A DNA stretch of 64,000 bases from Desulfatitalea tepidiphila (GCF_001293685.1 NZ_BCAG01000001.1:992001-1056000), one strand, 5' to 3'. Shown: positions 52,607 to 62,106, counted from the first letter of the stretch. Notes: generated by a model from the sequence alone, not told the origin. A program made the numbers and translations.

Positions 52607-52961
52607 CGCTGGACTCCTTCACCCGGCTGTGGCCCATGGGCGTGCTTTTGGGCAGCGGCAGCTCCTCGATGCGCCCCGACTCCCTGGCCCAGACCATCAT
52701 CATGCGGAACACCCGGACGGTCTTGGCGACGGTGCGCTCGGCTCGCTCCTTGCCGTCGGGGAGTTTGAGCAGCAGGTCGGACTTGTAGAACTTGCCGACC
52801 TGGGGAAGCCGGATCTCGGCGAGCTGGCGATCCGCGCCGAAGAAGGCCTCAACCACATCGAGGTCCTTCCGGTAGGTGTAGAGGGTCCGCTCTTTCTTTC
52901 CGGATTCCCGCAGGTAGCCGATGAAAGCCTCGGCGGCTTGATGCACGGTGCATTCGGTCAT
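52587..52961 (-). CDS. Stand-alone core-binding (SAM-like) domain protein
   Basis: This protein of 124 aa is only the N-terminal half of a tyrosine recombinase: AAEAFIGYLRESGKKERTLY, TYRKDLDVVEAFFGADR, then RVFRMMMVWARESGRIEELP. The catalytic domain is absent, and the ending is a natural stop overlapping the full recombinase gene by 20 bp. It probably binds the same sites as a partner or modulator. A decayed recombinase is the alternative, but the clean overlap argues against decay. Confidence 0.75.
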   Translation of the reverse strand: MTECTVHQAAEAFIGYLRESGKKERTLYTYRKDLDVVEAFFGADRQLAEIRLPQVGKFYKSDLLLKLPDGKERAERTVAKTVRVFRMMMVWARESGRIEELPLPKSTPMGHSRVKESSDEQPNG

Positions 52962-52994
52962 GTCGATGTCTCCTTTGTCGGTGGCCCGGTGTGT

Positions 52995-53189
52995 TCAGGA
53001 CAGGAACTCGTCCAGCTCCCGCAGCAGTTCCTCGACGTGGCCGAGGGAGCCGACGCTCGCCCAGGTGATGTCCGGCTGCTTCGCGTCCGCTTCGAGCTTG
53101 CCGCGAATGCCCTCTATCAGCCGGGTGATGTTCTCCTGCTTTTCTCGGTACGCCTTGAGTGCCTGCTGGCGGTTTCTGTCGTAGGTCAT
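52995..53189 (-). CDS. Small helical protein, first of the recombinase trio
   Basis: This protein of 64 aa starts MTYDRNRQQALKAYREKQEN and ends HVEELLRELDEFLS, predicted to be almost entirely helical. GGAGG lies 6 nt before ATG 53189. It is 33 bp upstream of the core-binding-domain gene on the same strand, so the three form a leftward operon. Function unknown. Confidence 0.65.
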   Translation of the reverse strand: MTYDRNRQQALKAYREKQENITRLIEGIRGKLEADAKQPDITWASVGSLGHVEELLRELDEFLS

Positions 53190-53213
53190 GGCCTGCCTCC
53201 GGTTCCGGTTTTC

Positions 53214-53245
53214 TTGGATGCGGGACCATCCCGCGTCACATCCAA
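53214..53245. promoter_or_regulatory. Inverted repeat in divergent promoter region
   Basis: TTGGATG (53214-53220) and CATCCAA (53239-53245) flank an inner CGGGA-CCA-TCCCG hairpin. It sits between the leftward recombinase trio and the rightward lipoprotein gene, a good position for an operator. Confidence 0.5.
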
Positions 53246-53329
53246 TGACGCTTCTATTTCGTTGGAAATCAAGTGTTTGCAGAGATCTTTCTGCATGTGC
53301 CCCAAACCCATAAACCAAAGGAGATCAAC

Positions 53330-53602
53330 ATGTTGAAGAAGACACTCGAATGGACCATCCCGCTGGTCCTGGCCGGGATCATGACCGGCTGCGCCACCTA
53401 CCGGCCTCCGGCCCAGATCCAGTCGGCAGTGGCCACCGTCAACCGCCACACACCCGAGTATGTGACCGAGGCCAACAAGGCGCTGCGCGAGGTCGGCCAC
53501 CCGGACGCCGAGCGCCTGACCGGTGTCGGCCTGCGCCTGCAGACCGCCGTGGACGCCCTTGACCAGTGGGCCAACGGCACGAACCAGGAGGCAGGCCAAT
53601 GA
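53330..53602 (+). CDS. Small phage lipoprotein
   Basis: This protein of 90 aa has a lipoprotein signal: KKTLEWT, hydrophobic IPLVLAGIM, then the lipobox TGC with Cys23 or so as the acylated residue. The mature part is helical (EYVTEANKALREVGHPDAER). AAGGAG stands before ATG 53330. It overlaps the next gene by 4 bp. It could be a lysis accessory (spanin-like) or a structural lipoprotein; the order before the large terminase fits either. Confidence 0.7.
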   Translation: MLKKTLEWTIPLVLAGIMTGCATYRPPAQIQSAVATVNRHTPEYVTEANKALREVGHPDAERLTGVGLRLQTAVDALDQWANGTNQEAGQ

Positions 53603-53877
53603 AAGAGATTCTTCAGGAGAACAGCGATGCCGTTCGCCAGGCCGGTGAGGCCCTGGTCGAAATCGGCACCGAGCTGGCGGCGGGACGGATCGAGAACGCC
53701 CTCGGCCGTCTGGAAGCGGCCCAGCAGCAGTACCGGGCCTGGACGGAGTTGGACCAGGCCATCATCGACATTCAGGAAGCTGTCCACGACCGGAAGAACA
53801 CCCTGGCCGTGCAGCAAATCCTGACGGAACTGGTGGGCACCATCCTCGGCAACGCCTTGAGGACGGGAATGCACTGA
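53599..53877 (+). CDS. Small helical phage protein
   Basis: This protein of 92 aa starts MKEILQENSDAVRQAGEALV with GRLEAAQQQYRAWTELDQAI in the middle, all predicted helical and acidic. It is coupled to the lipoprotein gene (ATGA) and shares one base with the large terminase start. No family was recognised. Confidence 0.65.
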   Translation: MKEILQENSDAVRQAGEALVEIGTELAAGRIENALGRLEAAQQQYRAWTELDQAIIDIQEAVHDRKNTLAVQQILTELVGTILGNALRTGMH

Positions 53878-55400
53878 TGGCGGTAACCGACAAGGAGCGC
53901 AAACTCGCGGCGACCCTGAGCGATCCCGTGTTGTGGGGGCAAGCCTACCTCTACAACCGGGATGGCTCAGGCCGCGACTACTGGCCGCACCAGGTGGAGG
54001 ACCTGCGCTGCCCGGCCAAGAACATCATCCACCTCGACGGCCGGGACGTGGGCAAGTCCATCGTGCTCTCGACCGACGCGCTCCATTACGCCTTCACCAC
54101 CCGAGGCGGCCAGGGCCTCATCGCGGCTCCGCACCAGGGGCACCTCGATACCATCATCGAGGAGATTGAGTTCCAGCTCGACACCAACCCGGATCTGATG
54201 AACAGCATCGCCCTGACCAAGTACGGCAAGCCCAAGATCCACCGCAAACCCTACTTCCGCCTGGAGTTCACCAACGGTTCGGTGCTCTATTTCCGCCCGG
54301 CCGGGGCTTATGGCGACGCCTTCCGGTCCCTGCACGTGGGCCGCGTCTGGGTCGATGAAGGAGCCTGGCTGACCGAACGGGCCTGGAAGGCGCTCCGCCA
54401 GTGCCTCAAGGCCGGGGGGACGCTACGCATCTACTCCACGCCCAACGGCCTGCGCGACACCACCTATTACCGGCTCACCTCGTCGGATCAGTTCCATGTG
54501 TTCCGCTGGCCGTCCTGGCTCAATCCCCTGTGGACCGAGGAGCGCGAGGCCGAACTGCTGGAGTTCTACGGCGGCCGCGACAGCTCCGGCTGGCAACACG
54601 AGGTGGCCGGTGAACACGGCAAGCCCTCCTATGGGGCCTTCAATGTCGAGCAGTTCAACCTCTGTCGGCAGGATCTGCTGGAGTATCAGAAGATCGTCAT
54701 CACCGATTCCGAGCTGCGCGACTGCGACACCGAGGAAGCGGCCCACGACCGGCTGGAGATGCTGCTCAACCTCACGCCCCGCAGCGGGCAGTTCTGGATC
54801 GGTGGCGACCTGGGCTACACCAACGACCCCACCGAGATCGTCGTATTCCAGGAGACGGAGATCGGCGAGCGGACGCTGCTGAAGATGATCCTGCGCGTCC
54901 ATCTCGAACACGTTTCCTATCCGCACATCGCTCAGATCATCGCGCTGCTGGAGCGTTACTACACCCCGGCTGGCATCGGCGTGGACAACGGCGGGAACGG
55001 TCTGGCGGTGGTTCAGGAATTGCTCACCCTGGACAAGTACAAAGGGCTGGAGCTGGAAGGCAGGCTCAAGGGATACGACTTCGGCGGCATGACCCGGCTG
55101 GCGGTGCGAGACGGCAAGGAAATCAAGAAGCGAACCAAGGAGCTGATGACCAGCCTCATCAACGGAGCCCTACAGCGCAAGCAGGTCATTTTCCCCTCGG
55201 ACGACCTGGAGGTGGAAGACCAGTTCACCACCCACACCTACACCCTGCGGGACGGCAAGATTATATATTCCAAGGGCAACGACCACATCATCGACGCGGT
55301 GCGCTGCGCCATGCTGATCCGGGAGGAAGGAAACCTCGACCCGGTCGGCGAAGAGGTGGTTTCGCTCAAACCGGTCCTCACCAATCCGATCTTCATCTGA
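53877..55400 (+). CDS. Phage terminase large subunit
   Basis: This protein of 507 aa drives DNA packaging. The ATPase domain has Walker A DGRDVGKS (54-61), Walker B-like RVWVDEGAW and a coupling motif in YSTPNGLRD. The C-terminal RNase H-like nuclease shows GGDLGYTNDPTEIVVF (near residue 308), GVDNGGNG and the late acidic residue in NDHIIDAVRC. The start codon shares one base with the previous stop. It is separated from the small subunit-like gene by the recombinase insert. Confidence 0.93.
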   Translation: MAVTDKERKLAATLSDPVLWGQAYLYNRDGSGRDYWPHQVEDLRCPAKNIIHLDGRDVGKSIVLSTDALHYAFTTRGGQGLIAAPHQGHLDTIIEEIEFQLDTNPDLMNSIALTKYGKPKIHRKPYFRLEFTNGSVLYFRPAGAYGDAFRSLHVGRVWVDEGAWLTERAWKALRQCLKAGGTLRIYSTPNGLRDTTYYRLTSSDQFHVFRWPSWLNPLWTEEREAELLEFYGGRDSSGWQHEVAGEHGKPSYGAFNVEQFNLCRQDLLEYQKIVITDSELRDCDTEEAAHDRLEMLLNLTPRSGQFWIGGDLGYTNDPTEIVVFQETEIGERTLLKMILRVHLEHVSYPHIAQIIALLERYYTPAGIGVDNGGNGLAVVQELLTLDKYKGLELEGRLKGYDFGGMTRLAVRDGKEIKKRTKELMTSLINGALQRKQVIFPSDDLEVEDQFTTHTYTLRDGKIIYSKGNDHIIDAVRCAMLIREEGNLDPVGEEVVSLKPVLTNPIFI

Positions 55401-55409
55401 TCGCACCCT

Positions 55410-55440
55410 CCGACGCTTTCCACCCCGTTCCGGTAAGTAA
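55410..55440 (+). promoter_or_regulatory. Two-part phage promoter-like motif, copy 4
   Basis: CCGAC at 55410 and TCCGGTAAGTAA at 55429-55440, offset 19 bp. It lies 75 bp before the portal start. GC-rich hairpins (CGGCCC-ACAC-GGGCCG) follow. Confidence 0.75.
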
Positions 55441-55514
55441 CCGGCATCGAGCCGGGTTCGGCCCACACGGGCCGGATGTGCGGCTGTCATGGCCGAAACT
55501 ACCGAGAGGATCAC

Positions 55515-57023
55515 GTGGAAAGCACCGCCCATCAGGACGAACAACCCGAAAGCCTGGACACCACCGGCTTTGTCATCGCGCCGCTGGCCGCAGCGGCCGC
55601 GCTCGACTCGGCCGCCTTCAGCAAGGTCAACGCCGCCGAGGCGATTCCGGCCACCTGGGAAGAACGCGCCCGCAAGGCCTGGGAATACTACGTCGAGGAG
55701 CCGCTGGTGAAGAACTGCGTCAACTCCTGGCGCACCTTCGCCGTGGGCGACGAGATCAAGATCACCAGCGATGACGAGAACCTCAAGGAGCAGGCTCTGG
55801 AGGCCGCCTGGCGGTTGAACATCACGCAATTCATCAAGGACATGGTTCTTCAGCTCCTGGTGAAAGGCGACGCCATCGGCTTCAAGCGCTTCACCAAGTC
55901 CGGCCAGGATATCGAGGAGCTGGTCTGCGTCAATCCGGTTTCGGTCAAAGTCAAATACGCCCAGGGCGAGCTGATCGAGGCCCGCCAATTTCCCGAAGAC
56001 ACCCCCGGCGGCGGGGAATCCATCCCGCTACCCGTCGAACAGGTGGTCCACCTCAAATGGGACGCACCGGCCTTCTCGCCCCGGGGTAACTCCCTCGTGC
56101 TTCCCGCCTTTCAGGCCATCGAACTGCTGCGCGACTACCGCCGGGCCGAACAGGCCATCGCCAAGCGCTGGGCCACGCCCTTTCGCCTGCTCAAGGTGGG
56201 CGGCGCGTTCGGCCAGAAGATGGTGATGCCGGACCAGCGGATGCTCGAACAGGTTCGCGACATGGTCAACAAGATGGACATGAAAAGCGGCCTGGTGGTC
56301 CCGTTCTACGTCAATGTCGAAACCCACGGCACCGACGGCCAGGTCCTCAACGTCGAGGACAAGGTCAAGGAGGTGAAGGAAGACATCGTGGTGGCCCTGG
56401 GTCTGTCACGCTCGCTGGTGACCGGCGACGGTCCGAATTTCGCCACCGCCTCGGTGAGCATGCAGAAGATGATGGTCATGATCCGCGAGATCAAACAGGC
56501 CGCACGCAAGCTCCTCGACTGGGTGTTCGACGACTGGATGGAGCTGAACGGCCACGGCGACAAAAGCATCCAGTTCATCTTCAACGACCTCGACCCCAGC
56601 GACGCGGTCGATTTCAAGAAGCTCCTCATCGAACTCTACGACCGCAAGCTCATCAGCCGCTCCAGCCTTCAGCTCAAGATGGACCTGGACCCGGACATCG
56701 AGGCCGCCAACCGCGAGACCGAACGTAAGCAGATCGACCTGATGGACGAGAAGCAGGTGAAGCCGGTGGTGGATATGGTCGTCTCCGGCATTCTCAGCGT
56801 GCCTCGCGCCCGGAAGATGCTCGGGATTCCGGCAGAGGACGATGAACCCACGGCGGAGGCGGCTTTGGTCTGGTCGGGCGACCTGGAGTCCACCGGCGAT
56901 GCGGCCGTGTGCGACGAGTGCAGCCACTTCATTGCTGACACCAACCACTGCCGGGTCCACAACAGCGAGCGCACCTTCGACGCCCCGGCCTGTCGCTTCA
57001 TCGACCGCCGGGAGCCTCGCTGA
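55515..57023 (+). CDS. Phage portal protein
   Basis: This protein of 502 aa forms the dodecameric DNA-entry ring in related phages. Segments such as KAWEYYVEEPLVKNCVNSW, FTKSGQDIEELVCVNP, VEQVVHLKWDAPAFSPRGNS and ALGLSRSLVTGDGPNFATAS match portal proteins. The C terminus has an unusual Cys/His cluster (CDECSHFIADTNHCRVH, then CRF), perhaps a zinc-binding end. GTG 55515 with GAGAGGA upstream is chosen; the frame is open further upstream through the promoter motif. It shares one base with the next start. Confidence 0.88.
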   Translation: MESTAHQDEQPESLDTTGFVIAPLAAAAALDSAAFSKVNAAEAIPATWEERARKAWEYYVEEPLVKNCVNSWRTFAVGDEIKITSDDENLKEQALEAAWRLNITQFIKDMVLQLLVKGDAIGFKRFTKSGQDIEELVCVNPVSVKVKYAQGELIEARQFPEDTPGGGESIPLPVEQVVHLKWDAPAFSPRGNSLVLPAFQAIELLRDYRRAEQAIAKRWATPFRLLKVGGAFGQKMVMPDQRMLEQVRDMVNKMDMKSGLVVPFYVNVETHGTDGQVLNVEDKVKEVKEDIVVALGLSRSLVTGDGPNFATASVSMQKMMVMIREIKQAARKLLDWVFDDWMELNGHGDKSIQFIFNDLDPSDAVDFKKLLIELYDRKLISRSSLQLKMDLDPDIEAANRETERKQIDLMDEKQVKPVVDMVVSGILSVPRARKMLGIPAEDDEPTAEAALVWSGDLESTGDAAVCDECSHFIADTNHCRVHNSERTFDAPACRFIDRREPR

Positions 57024-60000
57024 TGCCATCGGACCTCAAGCAGCGCATCCAGGACGCCACCCTGAAAAGCCTGACGGCCCGCAACCGCTACAACGACCAG
57101 GTCACGGCCCAGCTCACTCAGGCGCTGAAACAGGCCGAAGACGAGGTCGCCCGCGCCATTCTCCAGTACCGCTCCCTCGGCTCCCTGCCGGACAACAAGC
57201 TCGCCGCGCTCAAGGGGCTGGAAAAGCTCCAGCTCGAACTCGACGACACCATGAAGCGGCTCAAACGGGAGCAGACCCTGGTCTTTCGCAAGACGACCAA
57301 GGACTCCTTCAAGCTCGGCATCCAGCAGGGAATCGGAGAGCTCGCCGACGCGGCGCTTCCGTTCTACGTCGACCTCAAGCCAGAAGGCATCGATAAGCTG
57401 GCCACCAAGGTGTTCACCATCGTCGACACCAACGCCCTCGACTTCATGGCTCAGTACAACCTCACACTCGCCGGTGACGTCCACCGCGAACTCGCAGACG
57501 GCATCAAGCGCACCATCCTGAACGGCGTCGCCACGGGCAAGGGAGCCGACGACATCGTCCGGGACATGGGCAAGGTGATCATCGACAAGGACTCCTTTCG
57601 CCAGGCCGGAAGCCGGGTGTTCAGCAAGGCGCAGTACCGCATGGAGATGATCGCCCGCACCGAGGTCCTCCGCGCCCACAATATGGGCAGGCTCAAGTTC
57701 CATGAGCGGGTCGGCATCCAGAAGCTGGAATGGCTGGCCATGGAGGATGAGCGCATGTGTCCGGTCTGTGGCGGCCTGGACGGCAAGACTTTTCTAATCG
57801 ACAAATTCCCACAACAACCCGCGCATCCGCACTGCCGCTGCACCAACATCGTGGCGTGGCCGATGACCGTTTGCGGCAGCGAGATGGCCGCCAAGGCCGC
57901 CGCCCAGGCATCGCAGGGGGACGCCTGCATTCTCCCGCCCCACGTGCTGGAAGGCATGGCCGACGCCCAGGCCAAGGAGAACGCCAAGCTCAAGAGCGCC
58001 TTTGAAAACGGCGACATTGCCGACCTCGGTTCGCTGACGGTCAAACAGCTCCAGACCCTAGCGAAACAGAACGGCGTGGCCATCGCCCGGACCAAGGCCG
58101 ATTTCATCAAGCTGCTCGATCTGGCCGAACCCGGGATCGATCACGGTGACCTGGCCGGAGCGGCACTCAGCGCCAAGCTCAAGGAACACAAGATCGGCCT
58201 GCTGCGGACCAAGGAAGAACTGGTCGATTTGCTCGGGCTGAAGCAGACGGAACTCAAACAGGCCAAGCTGCTCGCCGCCCAGATGGCGAAGATTCCTCCC
58301 GCCGAGGGGCTGGAGGGCATGACCGCCCAGCAGCTCAAGGAGATGGCGAAGGAGAACGGCATCTCCCTCAACATGACCAAACAGGAGACCATTGAGCTGC
58401 TGGACAAGCTGGAACCCGGCGTGGAGCACAGCGGCCTGATGGGCAAGGAACTCGCGGCGGCCAAACAGAAGCACGGCATCGGCATCCTCAAGAACAAGCA
58501 GCAGCTCGTCGAGGCGCTGCAGAAGAAGGCCGGTGCCGACATGGCCGAGTCGGTCAAAAAAAAGGCGGTCGACGAGGCCAAGCAGAAGTTGATCCTGAAA
58601 CAGAAAACGGCCCTCGAAGACGCCGCCAAGGCCGTGGTCGTTCCCGACACGCCGACCGGCTACAAGGATTTCCTCGACGCGATTGCCAAGGCGGAACAGG
58701 CGGTTTCCGGTGGCACCGATCTACCCCAGGATCTGCTGGCGGTCCACAGCAAGGAAATCGCCTTCAAGAAACAGCTCTTCCAGGACCAGGTCGGCAAGCT
58801 GAAATCGACGGAGCTCAAGACGCTCGCCAAGGAGACCAAGGTCCAGTATTGGCAGTGGGCCAACAAAGACGAGCTGACCACGCTCTTCACCGAGACCGAT
58901 CCCGCGAAAATCAAAGCGGTTCAGGCCAGCATCGACACCAAGCACGCCGCATGGGCCGAAAAACATGGCGGCAAGAAGAAACCCGCACCGGCCAAGTCCG
59001 CCACGCCGAAACCAGCTCCACAACCGAGTCCGGTCAAGCCGCCCGAGGCCAAGATCGGCAAGAAAGGCGCGGAGTTCGCCACCGTCGATGCCGCGTGGCA
59101 GCAGAAAGGTCTGCCGTCAAAATTCAAGAAAACCGGCAAGGCCGCTGTCGGCGGCGCACACGAAAAGGAGTTCTGGACCGACGAAAACGGTGACAAATGG
59201 CTGTTCAAGCCCATTGGCCGCAAGGACGATGAGTTCATCGCCTTCGGAGAGGAAGCCGCCTACAAGATCGGTCGCCTGATCGACCCCCATTCCATCGAGG
59301 TGCGCACCATCCAGTTGAACGGCCGCACCGGCTCCATCCAGAAATGGCGTACCGATCTGCGGGACGACTTCGATTTTCGCAACATTCTGCCCCAGGATCT
59401 GACCACCATCGAACTGGAGCAGATCCAGCGCGAGCATGTGGTCGACTGGATGATCGCCAACCACGACGGACATTCCAAGCAGTTCATCCGCGCCCGGGAC
59501 GGTCGCGTCTACGGCATCGACAAAGGCCAAGCATTCAAGTTTCTGGGCCAGGACAAGCTCTCGCTCGACTATCACCCCAACGGCGTCTGCGGCGAGGAAG
59601 AGCCGTTTTACAACAAGGTCTTCCGGGCGGCCAAGGAAGGGAAGGTACGGGTCGATCCGAACGCGACCTTTCGCTACATCCAGGAAGTCGAAAAGATCGC
59701 CGACGAGGATTACCTCGATCTGCTGCGGCCCTACGCCGAGGGACGGTTTTCCAAGGACCCGGCCGGGCTGCGGCATTTCTACGATCTGGCCCTGGAGCGG
59801 AAACACAATCTCCGGCGTGACTTCGAGGGCTATTACGCCGATGTGCTGGGGGATCGGGGCTTCCGTTTCGACAAGCTGAGCGCCGCCACCGGCAAGAAAA
59901 AGCTGCTCTCCTCCGCCGAAGAGACCCTGGTCGAGGAGGCCCGCAAACTAGGCTGGCAGGGCAAGACACTGCCCTTCGACAGTGGCGACGTTGAGGACCA

Positions 60001-61597
60001 GAACGCGCTGATCTTCACCGAGAGTTTCAAGGGGAAGAAGCGCACCGTGGTCAAGATGAAGATCCGGCCGGACACGGACCGCCGCATCGACGAGGTGCTG
60101 CGCAGGTATGTGCAGACGGCGGTCGGGGAAAAGGGACAACCGCTGGTCGAAGACAGCTTCTTTCCGACGATTCTGGACGCCGTCAAAAACGTCAATTTCC
60201 ACGTGGGCGACGGCAAGTACAACCGGACCAAGATCGACAAGGCCCTGCGCCTGCGCAAGAAACTGGAGACCCTGCAAAAGAGCACCGACCCCAAGGTCAA
60301 GGAGATGGCGGACCATTATCTGAAATGGGTGAAGGAGATCGAAGAGTCCGTCGACTGGGACCGGGCCACCAACGGCGTATTCGAGCAGTACCTGCCCAAG
60401 CTCGACGCGCATAAACCCAAGGAGAAACCGCCGTTCAAGGTGGAACGCGGCAAGGTGACCCACACCAAGCGCAGGATCGGTTCCGGCACCATTACCGTCG
60501 AGGCCGACGACATCGACAACCGGACGCTGTTCAATCAAAACTCCCGCATGCAGGACGGGCACCAGTACACCGTCACCTTCGAGGACGGCACCCGGGTCCG
60601 CTATCGCCCCTGGTCGGACACCAACCTCTATGCCCAGCGCGGCGAGTTGGAAATGATCCTGGACGGCGACGCTACCCCCGGACGGGTCGAGGCGATGCTG
60701 GAAAAGCTCGAACAGCTTGGGATCGATACCCGGGTGGCCACGGCGGAAAACGCGGAGCAGATGTACCTCGAAAAGCTCGCCTACATCCGCAAGACCGACA
60801 AGAGCGCCGACTACAAACGACTGCAGAAATCGCTCGACGACCGCAACGCCACCACCACCGAGCGGGTCCAGGCTCTGCGCGGCTATTGGCAAAAGGAACT
60901 GGGCGTCCAGGACATCACCCAGCTTTCCGGATACAACCCGCTGGGCGAATACCAGGCGGGCTTTCTAGACCGCGACGCCAAGGGCGGATACCGGCACCAG
61001 CTCCGGTTCGACATCACTGAGGAGGACCTGGAAAAACAGATGAAGGGCTATTCGCTGGTCCACGATCTGACCAACGGCGAGAGTATGTCCGGCTTCATCG
61101 ACTTGATCATGGAGAACAACGGAGCCATGGTCAGCACGGTCGAGAAGATGCGCATGGGCGTGGCTCCGGGCGGAATGTCCCCGGTGGCCGATATGCAGAC
61201 CGGCGGCGCGAGCTATTTCTTCACCCGGATCAAGAAGCAACCGGCCAGCGACGCCTCACCGGCCCTCTATTTCAAGAAACAGATGCTGCGGCGCATGGAC
61301 GCTATCAGTTATGACCATGACGCCTACGGCAAGGTGATTGATGACTACGTGCAGCGCAACCGGGGGGCCAGCATCGACGACTGGAAGCGGTTCTCGCAGC
61401 GCCATGGCAACGAGACCATCTTCAAATACTCGGTAACGCTGCTGGACAACATCGAATTCATCGTCGCCAGAAGCGACAACGAACGCCGGGAGATCATCCA
61501 GAGTTTCACCCGGCGCGGCATCAAGAAACTACCTGACGGGCGCAAGGTGGAGGACATCGTCCATACCCCGCAAAGCTGGAGCAAACGCAAACAATGA
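57023..61597 (+). CDS. Giant MuF-type head morphogenesis protein with kinase-like domain
   Basis: This protein has 1524 aa, several times longer than a simple Mu gpF-like protein. Residues 1-275 are MuF-like: ARTEVLRAHNMGRLKFHERV (near 211) and MCPVCGGLDGKTF with PAHPHCRC (245-267). Residues 330-505 hold tandem SAP-like repeats (LTVKQLQTLAKQNGVAIART; MTAQQLKEMAKENGISLNMT). A HipA/PI-kinase-like domain (about 690-900) has KWLFKPIGRKDDEF, the catalytic-loop pattern DWMIANHDGHSKQF (near 807) and YGIDKGQAFKF. The remaining 600 residues are not recognised. MuF fusions to toxin-like domains are known in temperate phages; here the cargo appears to be a kinase. Confidence 0.8.
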   Translation: MPSDLKQRIQDATLKSLTARNRYNDQVTAQLTQALKQAEDEVARAILQYRSLGSLPDNKLAALKGLEKLQLELDDTMKRLKREQTLVFRKTTKDSFKLGIQQGIGELADAALPFYVDLKPEGIDKLATKVFTIVDTNALDFMAQYNLTLAGDVHRELADGIKRTILNGVATGKGADDIVRDMGKVIIDKDSFRQAGSRVFSKAQYRMEMIARTEVLRAHNMGRLKFHERVGIQKLEWLAMEDERMCPVCGGLDGKTFLIDKFPQQPAHPHCRCTNIVAWPMTVCGSEMAAKAAAQASQGDACILPPHVLEGMADAQAKENAKLKSAFENGDIADLGSLTVKQLQTLAKQNGVAIARTKADFIKLLDLAEPGIDHGDLAGAALSAKLKEHKIGLLRTKEELVDLLGLKQTELKQAKLLAAQMAKIPPAEGLEGMTAQQLKEMAKENGISLNMTKQETIELLDKLEPGVEHSGLMGKELAAAKQKHGIGILKNKQQLVEALQKKAGADMAESVKKKAVDEAKQKLILKQKTALEDAAKAVVVPDTPTGYKDFLDAIAKAEQAVSGGTDLPQDLLAVHSKEIAFKKQLFQDQVGKLKSTELKTLAKETKVQYWQWANKDELTTLFTETDPAKIKAVQASIDTKHAAWAEKHGGKKKPAPAKSATPKPAPQPSPVKPPEAKIGKKGAEFATVDAAWQQKGLPSKFKKTGKAAVGGAHEKEFWTDENGDKWLFKPIGRKDDEFIAFGEEAAYKIGRLIDPHSIEVRTIQLNGRTGSIQKWRTDLRDDFDFRNILPQDLTTIELEQIQREHVVDWMIANHDGHSKQFIRARDGRVYGIDKGQAFKFLGQDKLSLDYHPNGVCGEEEPFYNKVFRAAKEGKVRVDPNATFRYIQEVEKIADEDYLDLLRPYAEGRFSKDPAGLRHFYDLALERKHNLRRDFEGYYADVLGDRGFRFDKLSAATGKKKLLSSAEETLVEEARKLGWQGKTLPFDSGDVEDQNALIFTESFKGKKRTVVKMKIRPDTDRRIDEVLRRYVQTAVGEKGQPLVEDSFFPTILDAVKNVNFHVGDGKYNRTKIDKALRLRKKLETLQKSTDPKVKEMADHYLKWVKEIEESVDWDRATNGVFEQYLPKLDAHKPKEKPPFKVERGKVTHTKRRIGSGTITVEADDIDNRTLFNQNSRMQDGHQYTVTFEDGTRVRYRPWSDTNLYAQRGELEMILDGDATPGRVEAMLEKLEQLGIDTRVATAENAEQMYLEKLAYIRKTDKSADYKRLQKSLDDRNATTTERVQALRGYWQKELGVQDITQLSGYNPLGEYQAGFLDRDAKGGYRHQLRFDITEEDLEKQMKGYSLVHDLTNGESMSGFIDLIMENNGAMVSTVEKMRMGVAPGGMSPVADMQTGGASYFFTRIKKQPASDASPALYFKKQMLRRMDAISYDHDAYGKVIDDYVQRNRGASIDDWKRFSQRHGNETIFKYSVTLLDNIEFIVARSDNERREIIQSFTRRGIKKLPDGRKVEDIVHTPQSWSKRKQ

Positions 61598-62106
61598 CCA
61601 TGAAGGACTTTATCGAACAAGAGAAACAGCGGCTGCAGGAAGCGCTGCACTGGTTCAACAACCGGGGCAGCCGCATGACCGTAAGGGAATCCGGGGATCT
61701 CTTTCTGGATACCCTGGTGGATAGTTTTACCGTCACCCGGATCGCACCCCATTTCGACACCGCTGGCAACCATCTGCGTACCGATTTCTGGCTGTTGTGG
61801 AAGGCACTCGGTTACGACGAGGGTTTTCAGCACGCCCACACCATCAAAGTGGTCGATGTCCGGGTCGAAGACACCCTGATGGCCGAACATGACGGCAAGG
61901 AGGCCGAAGGCTGGCTGATTGTCGAGCTGGCCGACGATCTGGGCCGGATTCACCATGTCGAAATGATGGAGCCGGTCTCGGAGCCCGAGCTCGCGGCGGA
62001 CTGGCAACGCTGGATCGCCTACCGACAAAAAAACGCCGAAAGATTCCACCGGATCGACGCCCAGCTTCTGGCAGAGCATCTCCGGATCGCGGAGGACTGG
62101 TCATGA
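61594..62106 (+). CDS. Hypothetical phage protein
   Basis: This protein of 170 aa starts MTMKDFIEQEKQRLQEALHW. It is acidic with SFTVTRIAPHFDTAGNHLRT in the middle. The 4-bp overlaps on both sides show coupling with the MuF-like gene and the next gene, so it may be an immunity or assembly partner of the large protein. No family was recognised. Confidence 0.65.
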   Translation: MTMKDFIEQEKQRLQEALHWFNNRGSRMTVRESGDLFLDTLVDSFTVTRIAPHFDTAGNHLRTDFWLLWKALGYDEGFQHAHTIKVVDVRVEDTLMAEHDGKEAEGWLIVELADDLGRIHHVEMMEPVSEPELAADWQRWIAYRQKNAERFHRIDAQLLAEHLRIAEDWS

